The notes under the pieces are model-generated. The model did not search any database. It saw only the letters and a list, made by a program, of their open reading frames with translations, and was not told the DNA's origin. The translations under genes and the position numbers were made by a program. 24,791 bases of DNA, taken from contig NW_023365835.1 in assembly GCF_000003815.2 (NCBI RefSeq), forward strand, positions 1 through 24,791, written 5' to 3'. The stretch comes from Branchiostoma floridae. Taxonomy: Eukaryota; Chordata; Leptocardii; Amphioxiformes; Branchiostomatidae. This document shows, piece after piece, positions 10,100-18,963 of this stretch; the first letter of the stretch is position 1, and the number at the start of each line of letters is the position of its first letter.

Positions 10100-10545
10100 G
10101 TAAGGTATTCGAAGATTAAGAAAACAATGGGAGATTTCGCAGAAAGTTTCATTAAGTGCCGACATGCATTAATTTCTCTGGGCTTTTAACAGTGATGTAA
10201 AAAAAATGTTGTTCTTCCATACAGATGCATTAGGTAATATGGGAATTAGGAAAGCATGCTATACATTTTTGTATCAGTTTGTGCTTTATGGTGCTGAAAT
10301 TTTATTTTGTTATACGGAAACTGACGATGGGGGAATAGGGGAAGTAAACAGGGAGAGGATCGCTCGGGGGGGTCGGTTTTTTTTTGTCTGAGTCTTGTAT
10401 TTACCATACATTCAAGGGGGTAATGGGGAAGCTTAGCTACGTAAAATGTCTTGTACGTAATGGTGAGGTTTGCAAATCCCGATTGTCATTAGGGTTGTGT
10501 ATCTGTCTTTGGTATCCTATAGCTAGAAAACCCTAAAAATGCCCG
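10100..10545. other. inferred 5' intron, no gene
   Basis: No family pattern. Short plus-strand frames here end in low-complexity G-rich and T-rich runs near 10366-10387. Confidence 0.35.
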
Positions 10546-10554
10546 GGGCTCAAA

Positions 10555-10672
10555 TAGCCTGATATCCAGCCGTATTACAGCTCTCGAGACGGAGTCTCCT
10601 CTGTCTTCTCCGCGTATTTGCTGAGAGAAAAGAAGAGACTCGGGAGCTGTAATACGGCTGGATATCAGGCTA
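10555..10672. mobile_element. 118-bp MITE with perfect 29-bp inverted termini and 9-bp target duplication
   Basis: Bases 10555-10583 (starting tagcctgatatccagccgta) are the exact reverse complement of 10644-10672. GGGCTCAAA occurs directly before (10546-10554) and after (10673-10681) the element, as a 9-bp target site duplication. A 9-bp duplication fits a Mutator-type origin. The perfect termini and intact duplication suggest recent insertion. There is no coding capacity. Confidence 0.85.
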
Positions 10673-10681
10673 GGGCTCAAA

Positions 10682-11349
10682 TGCCCTGCCCCATTCCCAC
10701 ATCTGGTTTTCATTCCGCCATCAAGAAGGGCCGACGGGAAGAGTGGAGGATGGCTAAGGGACGGTTCACTAATCATTGTAGTGTCATTCTCAAAGCAATA
10801 TCATAGAACTGTAGTTTCTAGGTCCGGTGGACGCTCCCGCCACATCATGTTCACCATATCCGGCCCCGAGGGCGCGAGCCGTCGAAAGGGAGGTCCGGGA
10901 AATTTTAGACCTGGACCCTCTAAAACGACATTTCATGCATTTTCTGGGGCAAATTTTGCTGAAAGATTCGCTTAGATTGAATGAAATTTCTATCAGTAAA
11001 AAATGCAAATCAGTCCGCCTTTGCAAAAAAATCGTTGACATTAAAAAGCGGCCCTTTGAGCGCGTAAAAGCGGACCTTTGAGCGTGTGTGTGTGTTATGG
11101 TTCCAGCCAAAATAATCACATTAATGACATTATTCCGACGTCATTGTTCGGTAAAATGTCACATGTAGCACTCATAGGTAACGTCTACGCCATTCTTTGA
11201 AAATTGAGGCCATATAATAAGTTGTTTAGAACTTACAGGGGTTAGTAAGTGCAGTTAACAAAACACATACGTCTCAGATTGACCAAAAAGCCTCGGGTCT
11301 GATCAGGGTTAGCTCAGAAAACTTATATCTGATTCTCTGTTCCCATCTA
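10682..11349. other. inferred 5' intron, no gene
   Basis: Overlapping short frames on both strands at 10781-11119 share one GC-richer patch and show no conserved pattern. The repeated aaaagcgg.cctttgagcg word at 11043-11083 and a short GT run at 11084-11094 suggest non-coding repeat material. Confidence 0.3.
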
Positions 11350-11359
11350 GTTTTACAAA

Positions 11360-11550
11360 ATGGCGATGAGTATTCGGTTGGCGCCATTCACACGCCCTCT
11401 CATGGTGCTGTACCGAAGGTTTAGTGCTGTTCCTACTATTCCTGCTGTTCCTGCTGTTCTAAAGTCTGTCGTATCCGGCCTCACCTCCAAACGGAAACAC
11501 GTGCCGCACTGGTACCTGTATGACACACGGGGGTCTGAAATCTACGAAGA
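11360..11550 (+). CDS. egtD-like: EgtD-like exon 1 (presequence and YD..GS motif)
   Basis: The ATG at 11360 lies ten bases after an acceptor-like tctctgttcccatctag in an acaaaATGGCG context, and is the only start in this frame ahead of the conserved block. The exon encodes the basic presequence and a Pro/Val/Ala-rich linker from a 9-bp repeat (cctgctgtt). The conserved WYLYDTRGSEIYE follows, then donor gaaga/gtaagt (phase 2). This exon lies outside the inverted arms that flank the rest of the gene. Confidence 0.85.
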
Positions 11551-14500
11551 GTAAGTAGCTTATCTACATGTAATAGATTACTTTATAATGTTTTATTAGC
11601 AAAATAATGATGATATTTTGTATTTTATTAAAGATTTCCCCCAACGAGTGATCTATATATGAAAAGAATATTACTAACCAAATTGAAATAGTCCTTTGTA
11701 AGTGGGACGTATCTGTGTGCTAGGATGTTCTTTCGAACAGATGAAAATTTGCAAAAGCACAAAATTTCACTGTTATTTATTTTGAGCGAATCGCAAATTC
11801 TAGTACGATTTAAACGGAGCCATAAGGACTAGGACCGAAGTTTACGATTTCATAATAATAAGGCAAAAATAAGACAAATAGCCTGCTGATACTGGACTGC
11901 CGAAGACAAGAAATTTAGGCCGACGTCCTCAGGCCGAAGGGCTATAGTTTCGCCAGGAAAATTAGTATCCTATTTGTCCTGAATTAGTCCTCGGCCCCTC
12001 CATTATGAAGTGATGCGGAAATCGTCTGGAGCCTAAAGTCACCTAAGCGCTGAGACGACCGCCCTATCTTCATCCCTTTCCCGTCTTCCCGTCCTTATCA
12101 TCACTCTCTCACCTTTCCTCTCCCCTTACATATCTAATCCCTTTCTTATTTCTCTCGACTTGTCCCCCACACTTCATCATGTTCTTCTCTGAACTTCGTC
12201 AAAACAACGTTTACCCACTCTAATCGGCCGCAGCGCGCGCTTCGAAAACTGAGAGAAAATCAACGCCAAGAATACCGATCTAAAATTCTCCACGTTACAG
12301 AAGTTGAGCGTAAACAGGAAGGAATGAAAATTCTTCGAACGCTATCATATCTTCTCGGCGACTTTGGGAACCACGTGCACGCCCTTCTGATGTCCCATAA
12401 AGGGAGCTCTCTAGTGCATCTGGCAAAATCCGCAATGTTCCGAAAGACAACGATATCCTATGCACACAATTTCAAAAACGCAAAACATATTGCTCACTCC
12501 ATTCCTAATGCCCGTGTCCCACATACACTTTAACCAAGCCTCAGTCCGGACCTTACACACTCCCGCATAGCATGTTATCCAGCCTTCCGCGGAACCCCGT
12601 CGCACTGGATAAAATCGCCAAATGTCAAACAAGAGCGTACACAACTTCTAGGGTCTTCCAAAGATCCAGCTTTCCGCGGAACCCCTTCGCACTGGATGAT
12701 ATCACAACAAATCACGAAAAGGATTAAATGAACACAATTTCTCGGATCGTCCAGCCTTCCGCGGAAACCCTTCGCACTGGATAACGTCACACCATGCTGA
12801 AGAAAGACTGCACACTTTTCGGGTCATTCAGCTTACTGCGGAACCCCGTCGCACTGAATGATATCTTGCCGTGCTATAAAAAGGCGTCAGACCAAAGACG
12901 TTCTTGGTCAGACCAATCTCAAAACAGGGTTACTCGATTAGTTCCTAACCCTCCAGCATCCCGCGGCACCCCATCGCACTGGAAAACGACATGTCAAAAT
13001 CTATTCACGAAAAGTAGGGGGGAAATGACTTACAGCTCCTTGAGTTGCCGGCGGGGTTAAATGAACTGACCGGAAGGGGCTGGGCGGTGTCGGGAACTGG
13101 AGCGCCAGTCGACCCTGATCCTCTGACCGCTGTCCCTTGTAGCACTATATTCAGTACAAAGAACATGGTTCACAACATAAAACATCACAGCCTAACTGTT
13201 CGGCTAACAGGTTCCTGGCGCGTCTTGAGCCCTCTCTGCTGCTAAAGCTGTGCAGGCCACCAACGGGTCATATCGGGCCGCACATCTGGCGAGGTTGAGG
13301 GTGGATTGTGCCGGCTCTGGGTGGTGGTGTGTCCCGCGCATCCCTGTTGTTGGAGGGGGAGAGCGTCAGACCTGTATGAACAACACGTGAACCATGAGAC
13401 AGTGGGAAGGGACGGGCGCCCGGCAACAGGTCCGGTCCCAGACAGACAAGTCTAAAACATACGCATCTTCCACACCGCCCAGCCCTCCCACAAACGGTCT
13501 AGGGTGCCGCGAACGCGGTTAGGACTGGGCCACGCGTGTTCACAACTCAGTCACCACGCCTTACAGGTACGCGCTCATACACATGCGAACTAAAACAAAA
13601 GGTAGCAGAAAACCCCAACACAGCCTCCTGGACCATGCCATCGTCTTCCTCTGTTCCTGCCTGAAAATATTCACGAAAATCAGAAAATGACATAAAAAAT
13701 CTGGAAACTCTCGTTCTGCTCCACACCTCAGCATTAAAAGCCAACACCCACAGGTTTCCTTTGCAGAGGATAGAAAGGATGCAAAAAACATGGCGACAAA
13801 GGAATTTCAGAGAACCACCGGCTTGCCACGTGGGCACCAACTATCTGCTTGGATGTGGCTGTCGAGCGCTGCTAAAACATACACAAAGTCACGAAACCAC
13901 ACAAGAATCACTCAGCTCCACGCAGAACAGAACGCCAGCGTGAACTAAAAGCGTCCTAAACTCGACCCGGCCTAGGATAAAAGGATTGAAGCTGTAAAAC
14001 GAAAAAAGGTGTAAGGCGGCCATCCTTCCCCGAGCCGCTAAAAGCTCATACATACGAATACGCGACAGAAATGCAAATGTTAAAACAATACAGCCGGCCC
14101 TCAAAATTCCAGGCGCCCTAGACGGCATCCAGCACAGCAAGAACAAGGACGGTACATGTAGCTCTGCACTCCTGAAAGCACACACGGTAATTGAATACAC
14201 GAGAAAACACAGAATATCTCGTCAAACTTTCCGGGGGACCAACGTCCCCCGTACGCCGACCCGGCGATACCGCTAAACCCTCGAGGTCCCTTCGGCGTCC
14301 CAGACCGACCACAGCGGCGACGAGATTTCTGTTTTGGCGGTGGTAGGCAGAGAGTGGAAGGTCCGTCGGAGACGAGGGCCACAGTTGGACTGACAGTTTG
14401 GTATCTCTTGGTACTGTGGGGTCAAGGGTCAACCTTCGGGGACCAATGACTAATTAGGTTAAATAGTACGCTTAGACCTAAATTTGAGCACGATTTCTAC

Positions 14501-17500
14501 CACATTTCTGCCACTAGAATTAACTTTGCCAATATTTCATTCTTTTGCAGAATAGTTCGTGCTTCTTCTACCTACCAACTTTGGAATCACGAATATACTT
14601 TGCTTCAGACGCATATTAAAGACATTGTTGGTAACATGCCCTCTTCCACAATGCTGGTTGAGCTGGGTAGTGGTGCTTCTTCCAAAACCCGTCCGGTTAT
14701 AGAGGCCCTGCTTGAACGACAAGGAGAACTGACTTATGTGCCCGTGGACATAGCGAAAGGTAACAATAATGGACGACATTTATTTCTGTTAACCCTCAGG
14801 CTCTTAATACCTTATTAGGAATCATATTGCCCAGCACAGTTACTGTCGCATTGCGTTTAAAGGGGTATATACTTCGTAGATTCCATCTATGACATTGCAT
14901 CTACTTGACATGTTGCCGAGGTAACGGGTTTCTGACATGTATATTCTTTTTCGGTTTAAACATTGTACTTTTATGCTTATTTTTTATTCGTAACTTCAAA
15001 ATGTATTTTTGAATAATTATTGGTAAACTATTTTAATTGCTAATTTGATGACGCCACTTGTCAAAATCCAACATGGTTGACCATATTTTAGGTATAACCA
15101 GGTAAATGCTTTTTTTATGTAAAATAATTGACTTTAAGGAAATATGTAGAAAAGCTATATGTTGAAATCTATCGCCTTTTAAAAGATTGTCCAGTATGGA
15201 TCCTTCAGGTCTTCTTCCCTGATGGTGACAATAATAAAGATTCTGGAAAAAAATATTTTTCTATGGCGTTCAGAATGTATAAAAGACAAGTTTAGATGCA
15301 AAAAAATACACAATTTAAAAAATGCATTTCGTCAAGCGCAAGCCGCTATCGTCTATTGCAGTGATGATTACTTCTTATTCCTTGTAGCAAATAAGCGTAG
15401 GCGTTGCTAATGCCATTGACTTTTGCAGACTACATTCGGGAAGTCTCGCGAGAACTGGAGCGAGAGTACAACGCCCTAACGGCGGAGCCCTTTGGGGGCC
15501 TGTACATGGACGGGTTACGTCATCTTGCTGGTCGCCCGGAGCCCAAACTTCTCCTGTTCCTCGGCAGCAGTTTTGGTAACGTCCCCATTGACGAGCAGCT
15601 TCCCATGATGAATGAAATAAGGGCACGTCTCAAAGGTATCCATGACTTTTGTAACTTAGAAACTTCTGTTCCAAAAAAAAAAAATGCACGTGATTCATCA
15701 ATTTTGCTTATTATTAGAACCTCAGTGGTGCATTTGGTGACTGAGTACGTCAAGTATTGGAATATTCAAGGAGAAACAATGTTTAAATATGAAACAGCGT
15801 AAACTGTGACTTCCAAGACATATAATATGACTTAGCGAAAATTTTCGACTGGCCAACACATAAAACACATAAAGTGACGTCATACATATTTAAGATTTCA
15901 GTGGTGATCCGCCATTTTGGATCGGCAAACTTGATCTTTCACAAAAATTCAGGAAATTCGTAAAAGACAAGAAACTTGCACATTAAAATCGTTCATTTAA
16001 ACGTCTTTCAATGATTAAATACCATTATCATATAGCCAGGGGACGTGGGCCAATCAGAAGGCCCCATTTCATGCTGGTTATGACGCCGTAACAGCCGTGC
16101 ATTAAATTTTTGATTATCACATATGTGATAAAACTTTTGAAGTTTAAACCAATCAGGAGGACAGACAAACATGACGCTGGCCAATCAGAATGAGATATCC
16201 AGGAATTGTCCATCTGCCAAGATAGGGGAATAAGTACAGGCATGGCAGGGGGGATGGCCCCCTCTATTAACATCGGAAGTGCGTGTTTCTTTGTTCAAAG
16301 AAAACATTTGCTGTCTTAAAACAACATTGAATTACCTATAATATTTAAGACAATAAAATCTATTTCAAGTCATGTCCAATTTAAACTGCAAATGGAAAAT
16401 AAAATTATTTGCACCCCCGCCCATTCAAGTTCAGACGACAATAACACCACGGTCCGCCATTGAGTAGCAGTCATGGCGCTGGAGGACCAAAATGCTACCT
16501 TTCTTCGGAGAAGTCGCGTCTGGGTTCGTAGTGAACGAGATTCTCAAGAGCTGTGAAGCACAGGGATCCCGGAATACCTCAGGAAAGCCGGCAGAGATTT
16601 AGCGCCTGATACGAACGAACTCGACAAACTGGAGAATGGGCGAGTGGAAAAATACGGAGCGTGCAACAGTTTGTAACATAATGAATCGACTTTGTTCTTA
16701 TTTTAAGCCTTGGAACAGAAATACATTTCACGTACAAGTTTTATGTTGTTCAAATTCCCTGTTCAAATGTATGTACTGAATAAAAGATGTATGTTTTAGA
16801 AAAGAATTTGTCGCTCCTACTCAACTGGAAACTCTACTCTACTCTAATCTACTCTTAAATGGGTCAGTGTGGGTAGGCTATATGATAATAGGGTTAATGA
16901 CCCACCTGTTCCTCGGTATATATGGTGTCATAACGCCTGGCCCTTTGCTATAACCACCTCATAAAACCACCTCGTTCGCTTCGCTCACTCGGTGTTTTTA
17001 TTCGGTGGTTATAGCAAAGGACCAGGCGTTATGACACCATATACACCTCGGGGCGGGTCATTAACCCTTAAGTAGTGGTAAATTTCAAGGATTAATCATC
17101 AGGTAAAAATAAATTGGTGGCTCTAGCCGTTTCAATGTTATCTGCCATCAAAGTTGACGCGAGCCTCACCCGCTCCTCTGAATAGGTTTAAGTCATTTCA
17201 CAGTTGGTGGCATCAATAATGTAACGTTAACGTTCATAGTTTGTAGGTTTGCACACTTGTCGTTAATTTTGTTTGTTCCTAACTGTTTGACTATGACATC
17301 TAGTCCAGGACCGCTTCTTGCTGGGGCTGGACATGAACACTGATCGCGAGGCCGTCATCAGGGCTTACCGGGCAGAGTTTACACGATGCCCATGGCTGGA
17401 TAACTTCATCGATCGGCTGAACAAGGTAATGTTTGTTTACATTTCAAATACCGGTAAACAGATTTGTACAGAATAGTACAAGCTACGCATCTGGAAAAAT

Positions 17501-18942
17501 TTATTTATCCACTCCCACGGGGAAGGACCCCTACTCTTTTTCCCAAGTTTGCAATTTGTGTGCTTTTCTACATACTCGGGATGTGGCTGCCTTAAACAAT
17601 TGCGCTTCCTACGACATACTAATTTTCTTAAACGCAACCACTCTGGGCTTTTATCAGCAAAAGAGCCACCTACATCAGCTACATATAGCGGCGAGAAGCA
17701 GAAGTCCAGTTAGAAGCTCTGAGGAAAATCTCTGACAGACATCGAAACTTCAGCAGATGAAAATACTGGTTGTGTTAAAGAAAATTCTACCACCCTGATG
17801 AAATTATTTTCGGAATTTCACTTCCTATCCAAGGAACGTCCCTAGCCGAATCTAAGATACCCGTGTATACATGCATAACGGAAATACCTTTCGCAAGGAT
17901 ACAGCATCGGAACCTATCATGGATACGGCTAAGAGTTTCCCTAAGTTCTGCGTCAGCAACCCAGACCACTAGGTCTATAGTTACCATGCAGAAGGCACCA
18001 ATGACATAATATGATATAAAATGTGAACAACGCGGGAATATTATGAATCATACGGATTTCTAACTCCAGTTCACTTTCTTCTATCTGTATACACCTCAGG
18101 ACTTTGAGGCAGACATGAACAAGATGGCGTTTGAAGACACCGTGGATTTTTTGGAGAACCCTGCTTACGGGGACACGCCCAGCTATGTTCAGCAATATCT
18201 CAAAAGCTCTACAAAACAACGGGTGCACCTGAGTAAGTGTTCCAGTGTAGACCAGCTATTATATTGGTCACATGTTGTCTAGATAGACGTTTTATTTCTG
18301 CAAAAGTTGACATGAAATTCAGCATTGCAGACAGTATCTTCAAAGTACAATTGATGATATAATTGTTTATATTTATTAAATAATTTTTTGGCAAAAACGC
18401 AATTCTGAGTTGCAATTTTCCCATGAGGTGATAAAGAGTAATTTCCGCTTAATAACTTGAAAAAATATTTGCATACAGACAACGTGTTTTTCACCTACCG
18501 GGGTTTATTTGGATCACCTGCCTCATTTCTCAATTTTGACTGGCTACACTTTGCATTGCATTTAATTTCGCGCTGAAGTGGTCAACGCGTAAACCGCGAA
18601 CATTAATCCGCCACGAAAATTTCTGCATTTACAGTATTTTCATTGAGATGAATGGTTAGCAGTTGAGTTTCTATGGTTCTTCCGTACATGTGGTCTCTTT
18701 ACCGGTTTTACGTCGTTTTATGATATATTTTTAACATTTCAATTCTAGGAAAGCTTGGTGTTACCATAGATTTCCTGGCTGGCGAGAGGCTGTACCTGTC
18801 AGAAGGTCAGAACTACAGCTGTAAATACAGCGAGCATCAGGTGCGCCGTCTGGTGGAGAAAAGCAACTTTGCAGTTGAGGGCTTCTGGGTCAACGAAGAA
18901 GCCAAATACTGTGTGGTGTGCTTGGTCCCAAATGAAAAGTGA
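11360..18942 (+). CDS. egtD-like: EgtD-like histidine N-alpha-methyltransferase family protein, mitochondrial-type (six coding exons, 351 aa)
   Basis: Joined exons 11360-11550, 14551-14759, 15429-15635, 17304-17425, 18100-18232 and 18749-18942 give 1056 nt with matching phases at all five junctions. The product matches the Methyltransf_33/EgtD fold in order: WYLYDTRGS (51-59), SAM motif I VELGSGASSKTR (100-111), PVDIA (128-132), LFLGSSFGN (176-184), LLGLDM (208-213), RAYRAEF (222-228), DFEADMNKMAF (244-254), and the C-terminal NYSCKY (309-314). EgtD trimethylates histidine with S-adenosylmethionine, the first step of ergothioneine synthesis. Residues 1-54 contain no acidic residue and include RRF-SA (19-23), an R-3-type mitochondrial cleavage pattern. 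Where bacterial EgtD has Glu two residues before the conserved Ser of its pocket, this protein has Asn309, so histidine may not be the substrate. No EgtB partner is in the window. Family call is firm; substrate is open. Confidence 0.92.
11551..12474 (+). other. intron 1, proximal part
   Basis: Begins with a consensus donor. It contains a strongly C/T-rich stretch at about 12062-12200 and no recognisable exon. It ends where the left inverted arm begins. Confidence 0.6.
12475..14456 (-). repeat. left arm of a large inverted repeat (unclassified element copy)
   Basis: The reverse complement of this region follows 19453-21890 almost throughout. Matching landmarks include attggtc at the inner end (14443 versus 19460), cgaaggg..ctcgaggg near 14280/19620, tttccagatttt with caggcag.aacagaggaa.acgatggcatggtc near 13640/20250, ctgggaccggacctgttgcc near 13430/20680, tgtctcatggttcacgtgtt (13390/20724), acaccgcccagcccc (13075/21013), and actgaggcttgg at the outer end (12540/21821). 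Identity looks above 90 percent in the best blocks and much lower elsewhere, with indels. It ends about 95 bp before exon 2. No transposase or reverse transcriptase was recognised. Confidence 0.85.
12577..12983 (-). repeat. palindromic tandem units in the left arm
   Basis: Five units start at about 12577, 12664, 12748, 12825 and 12951. Each has the pattern ATCCAG - ccttCCGCGGaaccccgtcgca - CTGGAT: outer arms that pair with each other around a CCGCGG-centred palindrome (TTCCGCGGAA when intact). The unit at 12825 has ATTCAG ... CTGAAT, with both arms changed together. These are the complements of the units in the right arm. Confidence 0.8.
14551..14759 (+). CDS. egtD-like: EgtD-like exon 2 (SAM-binding motif I)
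   Basis: The acceptor is ttcattcttttgcag and the donor aaag/gtaaca (enters with 1 nt completing Glu64, leaves in phase 1). It encodes the segment corresponding to the EYYPTR region of EgtD, diverged here to STYQLWNHE, and the glycine-rich SAM-binding motif VELGSGASSKTR. It ends at the PVDIAK strand, whose acidic residue contacts the cofactor in the family. Confidence 0.9.
14760..15428 (+). other. intron 2
   Basis: AT-rich intron of 669 bp between consensus splice sites. No repeat, nested gene or RNA gene was recognised. Confidence 0.8.
15429..15635 (+). CDS. egtD-like: EgtD-like exon 3 (GSSFGN motif)
   Basis: The acceptor is ttgacttttgcag and the donor caaag/gtatcc. It encodes residues 134-202, including LLLFLGSSFGN, whose terminal Asn corresponds to the substrate-binding Asn of bacterial EgtD, and the helix ending in EIRARLK. 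Open reading continues past the donor only into an A-rich run, which supports splicing here. Confidence 0.9.
16050..16188 (+). promoter_or_regulatory. three CCAATCAG boxes and an 18-bp palindrome
   Basis: CCAATCAG occurs at 16050-16057, 16149-16156 and 16181-16188, each a good NF-Y type CCAAT box. Between the first two lies TTATCACATATGTGATAA (16114-16131), a perfect palindrome. The cluster is 285-425 bp upstream of the small reading frame at 16473 and could be its promoter. It could also be part of an older inserted element. Confidence 0.35.
16473..16676 (+). pseudogene. small intronless reading frame with one in-frame TGA, nested in intron 3
   Basis: From an ATGGCG start the frame encodes 27 residues (beginning MALEDQNATFLRRSRVWVRS), meets TGA at 16554-16556, and continues in the same frame for 39 more residues (including IPEYLRKAGRDLAP and KLENGRVEKYGACNSL) to TAA at 16674. 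Both halves are hydrophilic and GC-richer than the intron around them, and an AATAAA signal follows at 16779-16784. This looks like one small gene or retrocopy with a nonsense mutation. Stop readthrough or selenocysteine is possible but unsupported. I do not recognise the protein family. Confidence 0.4.
16779..16784 (+). terminator. poly(A) signal AATAAA in intron 3
   Basis: Canonical hexamer about 100 bp after the stop of the nested reading frame, followed by a T/G-containing stretch. It could end a nested transcript or cause premature polyadenylation of the host gene transcript. Confidence 0.4.
16891..17067. mobile_element. foldback MITE in intron 3
   Basis: GGGTTAATGACCC at 16891 pairs with GGGTCATTAACCC ending at 17067. 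The arms stay complementary with few mismatches for about 65 bp (tatggtgtcataacgcctgg, ctttgctataaccacc) around a loop containing gttcgcttcgctcactcgg. No clear target duplication could be fixed. No coding capacity. Confidence 0.75.
17304..17425 (+). CDS. egtD-like: EgtD-like exon 4
   Basis: Encodes residues 203-243, reading LK-VQDRFLLGLDM across the junction, which aligns with the LKPGDRLLLG-type strand of EgtD proteins. The acceptor catctag/tcc at 17304 keeps the frame; the nearby AG at 17307-17308 would shift into a stop. The Tyr of RAYRAEF (224) matches the conserved AY tyrosine of the EgtD substrate pocket. Donor aacaag/gtaatg, phase 0. Confidence 0.88.
17426..18099 (+). other. intron 4
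   Basis: 674-bp AT-rich intron. Open frames within it (17433-17735 plus, 17787-17987 minus) have no conserved pattern and are treated as chance. Confidence 0.75.
18100..18232 (+). CDS. egtD-like: EgtD-like exon 5
   Basis: The acceptor is tacacctcag and the donor cacctga/gtaagt (phase 1 exit). It encodes residues 244-287 plus the first base of codon 288: DFEADMNKMAFEDTVDFL, then PAYGDTPSYVQQYLKSS and TKQRVHL. This is the family segment that usually reads elg.dFd...f.H.a.yn....riem.L.s. The strand at VQQYL corresponds to the I.M.L strand that carries a pocket methionine in bacterial EgtD. Confidence 0.9.
18233..18748 (+). other. intron 5
   Basis: 516-bp AT-rich intron containing a partial foldback MITE copy near its 3' end. 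Minus-strand open frames at 18209-18494 show no conserved features. Confidence 0.75.
18560..18636 (+). mobile_element. foldback MITE, copy 2 (partial)
   Basis: Shares aaccgcgaacattaatccgc and then the cacgaaaatttctgcattta-cagta end with the 9302-9507 element. Only one terminus is preserved. It lies about 110 bp before exon 6. Confidence 0.6.
18749..18942 (+). CDS. egtD-like: EgtD-like exon 6 (C-terminal exon)
   Basis: The acceptor is ttcaattctag. It encodes residues 288-351 and the TGA stop: KLGVTIDFLAGERLYLSEGQ, then NYSCKYSEHQVRRLVEKS and a terminal FWVNEEAKYCVVCLVPNEK. This corresponds to the family C-terminus (gE.i.tE.S.Ky ... aGf....w.D....f.l.l). The TE.S position of the family is N-Y-S here. 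A partial copy of bases 18833-18899 follows 131 bp downstream. Confidence 0.9.
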
Positions 18943-18963
18943 TCAAAACAAAACAACAATCTA

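Larger units (their letters stand above)
15636..17303 (+). other. intron 3, with nested features
   Basis: The longest intron inside the inverted arms (1668 bp). It carries three CCAATCAG boxes, an 18-bp perfect palindrome, a small interrupted reading frame with a poly(A) signal, a short ctactct-type repeat (16829-16855) and a foldback element (16891-17067), each listed separately. The acceptor is gacatctag at 17303. Confidence 0.75.

Noticed and set aside
9905-10189. 94-codon frame as a coding gene
   Set aside because: It reads through a strong splice donor at 10099 and has no recognised pattern; the region fits a 5' UTR exon better.
10790-11119. Overlapping 84-109 codon frames on both strands
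   Set aside because: Mutually overlapping, no conserved motif, likely chance in a GC-richer patch.
13547-14432. Several 75-105 codon minus-strand frames in the left arm
   Set aside because: They overlap each other in different frames, and the right arm does not keep any of them.
16554-16556. TGA as a selenocysteine codon
   Set aside because: No family match to a selenoprotein and no evident SECIS element; a nonsense mutation is simpler.
17307-17309. Alternative exon 4 acceptor at ccag/ga
   Set aside because: It would shift the frame into a stop within 12 codons. The AG at 17302-17303 keeps phase and gives the expected family sequence.
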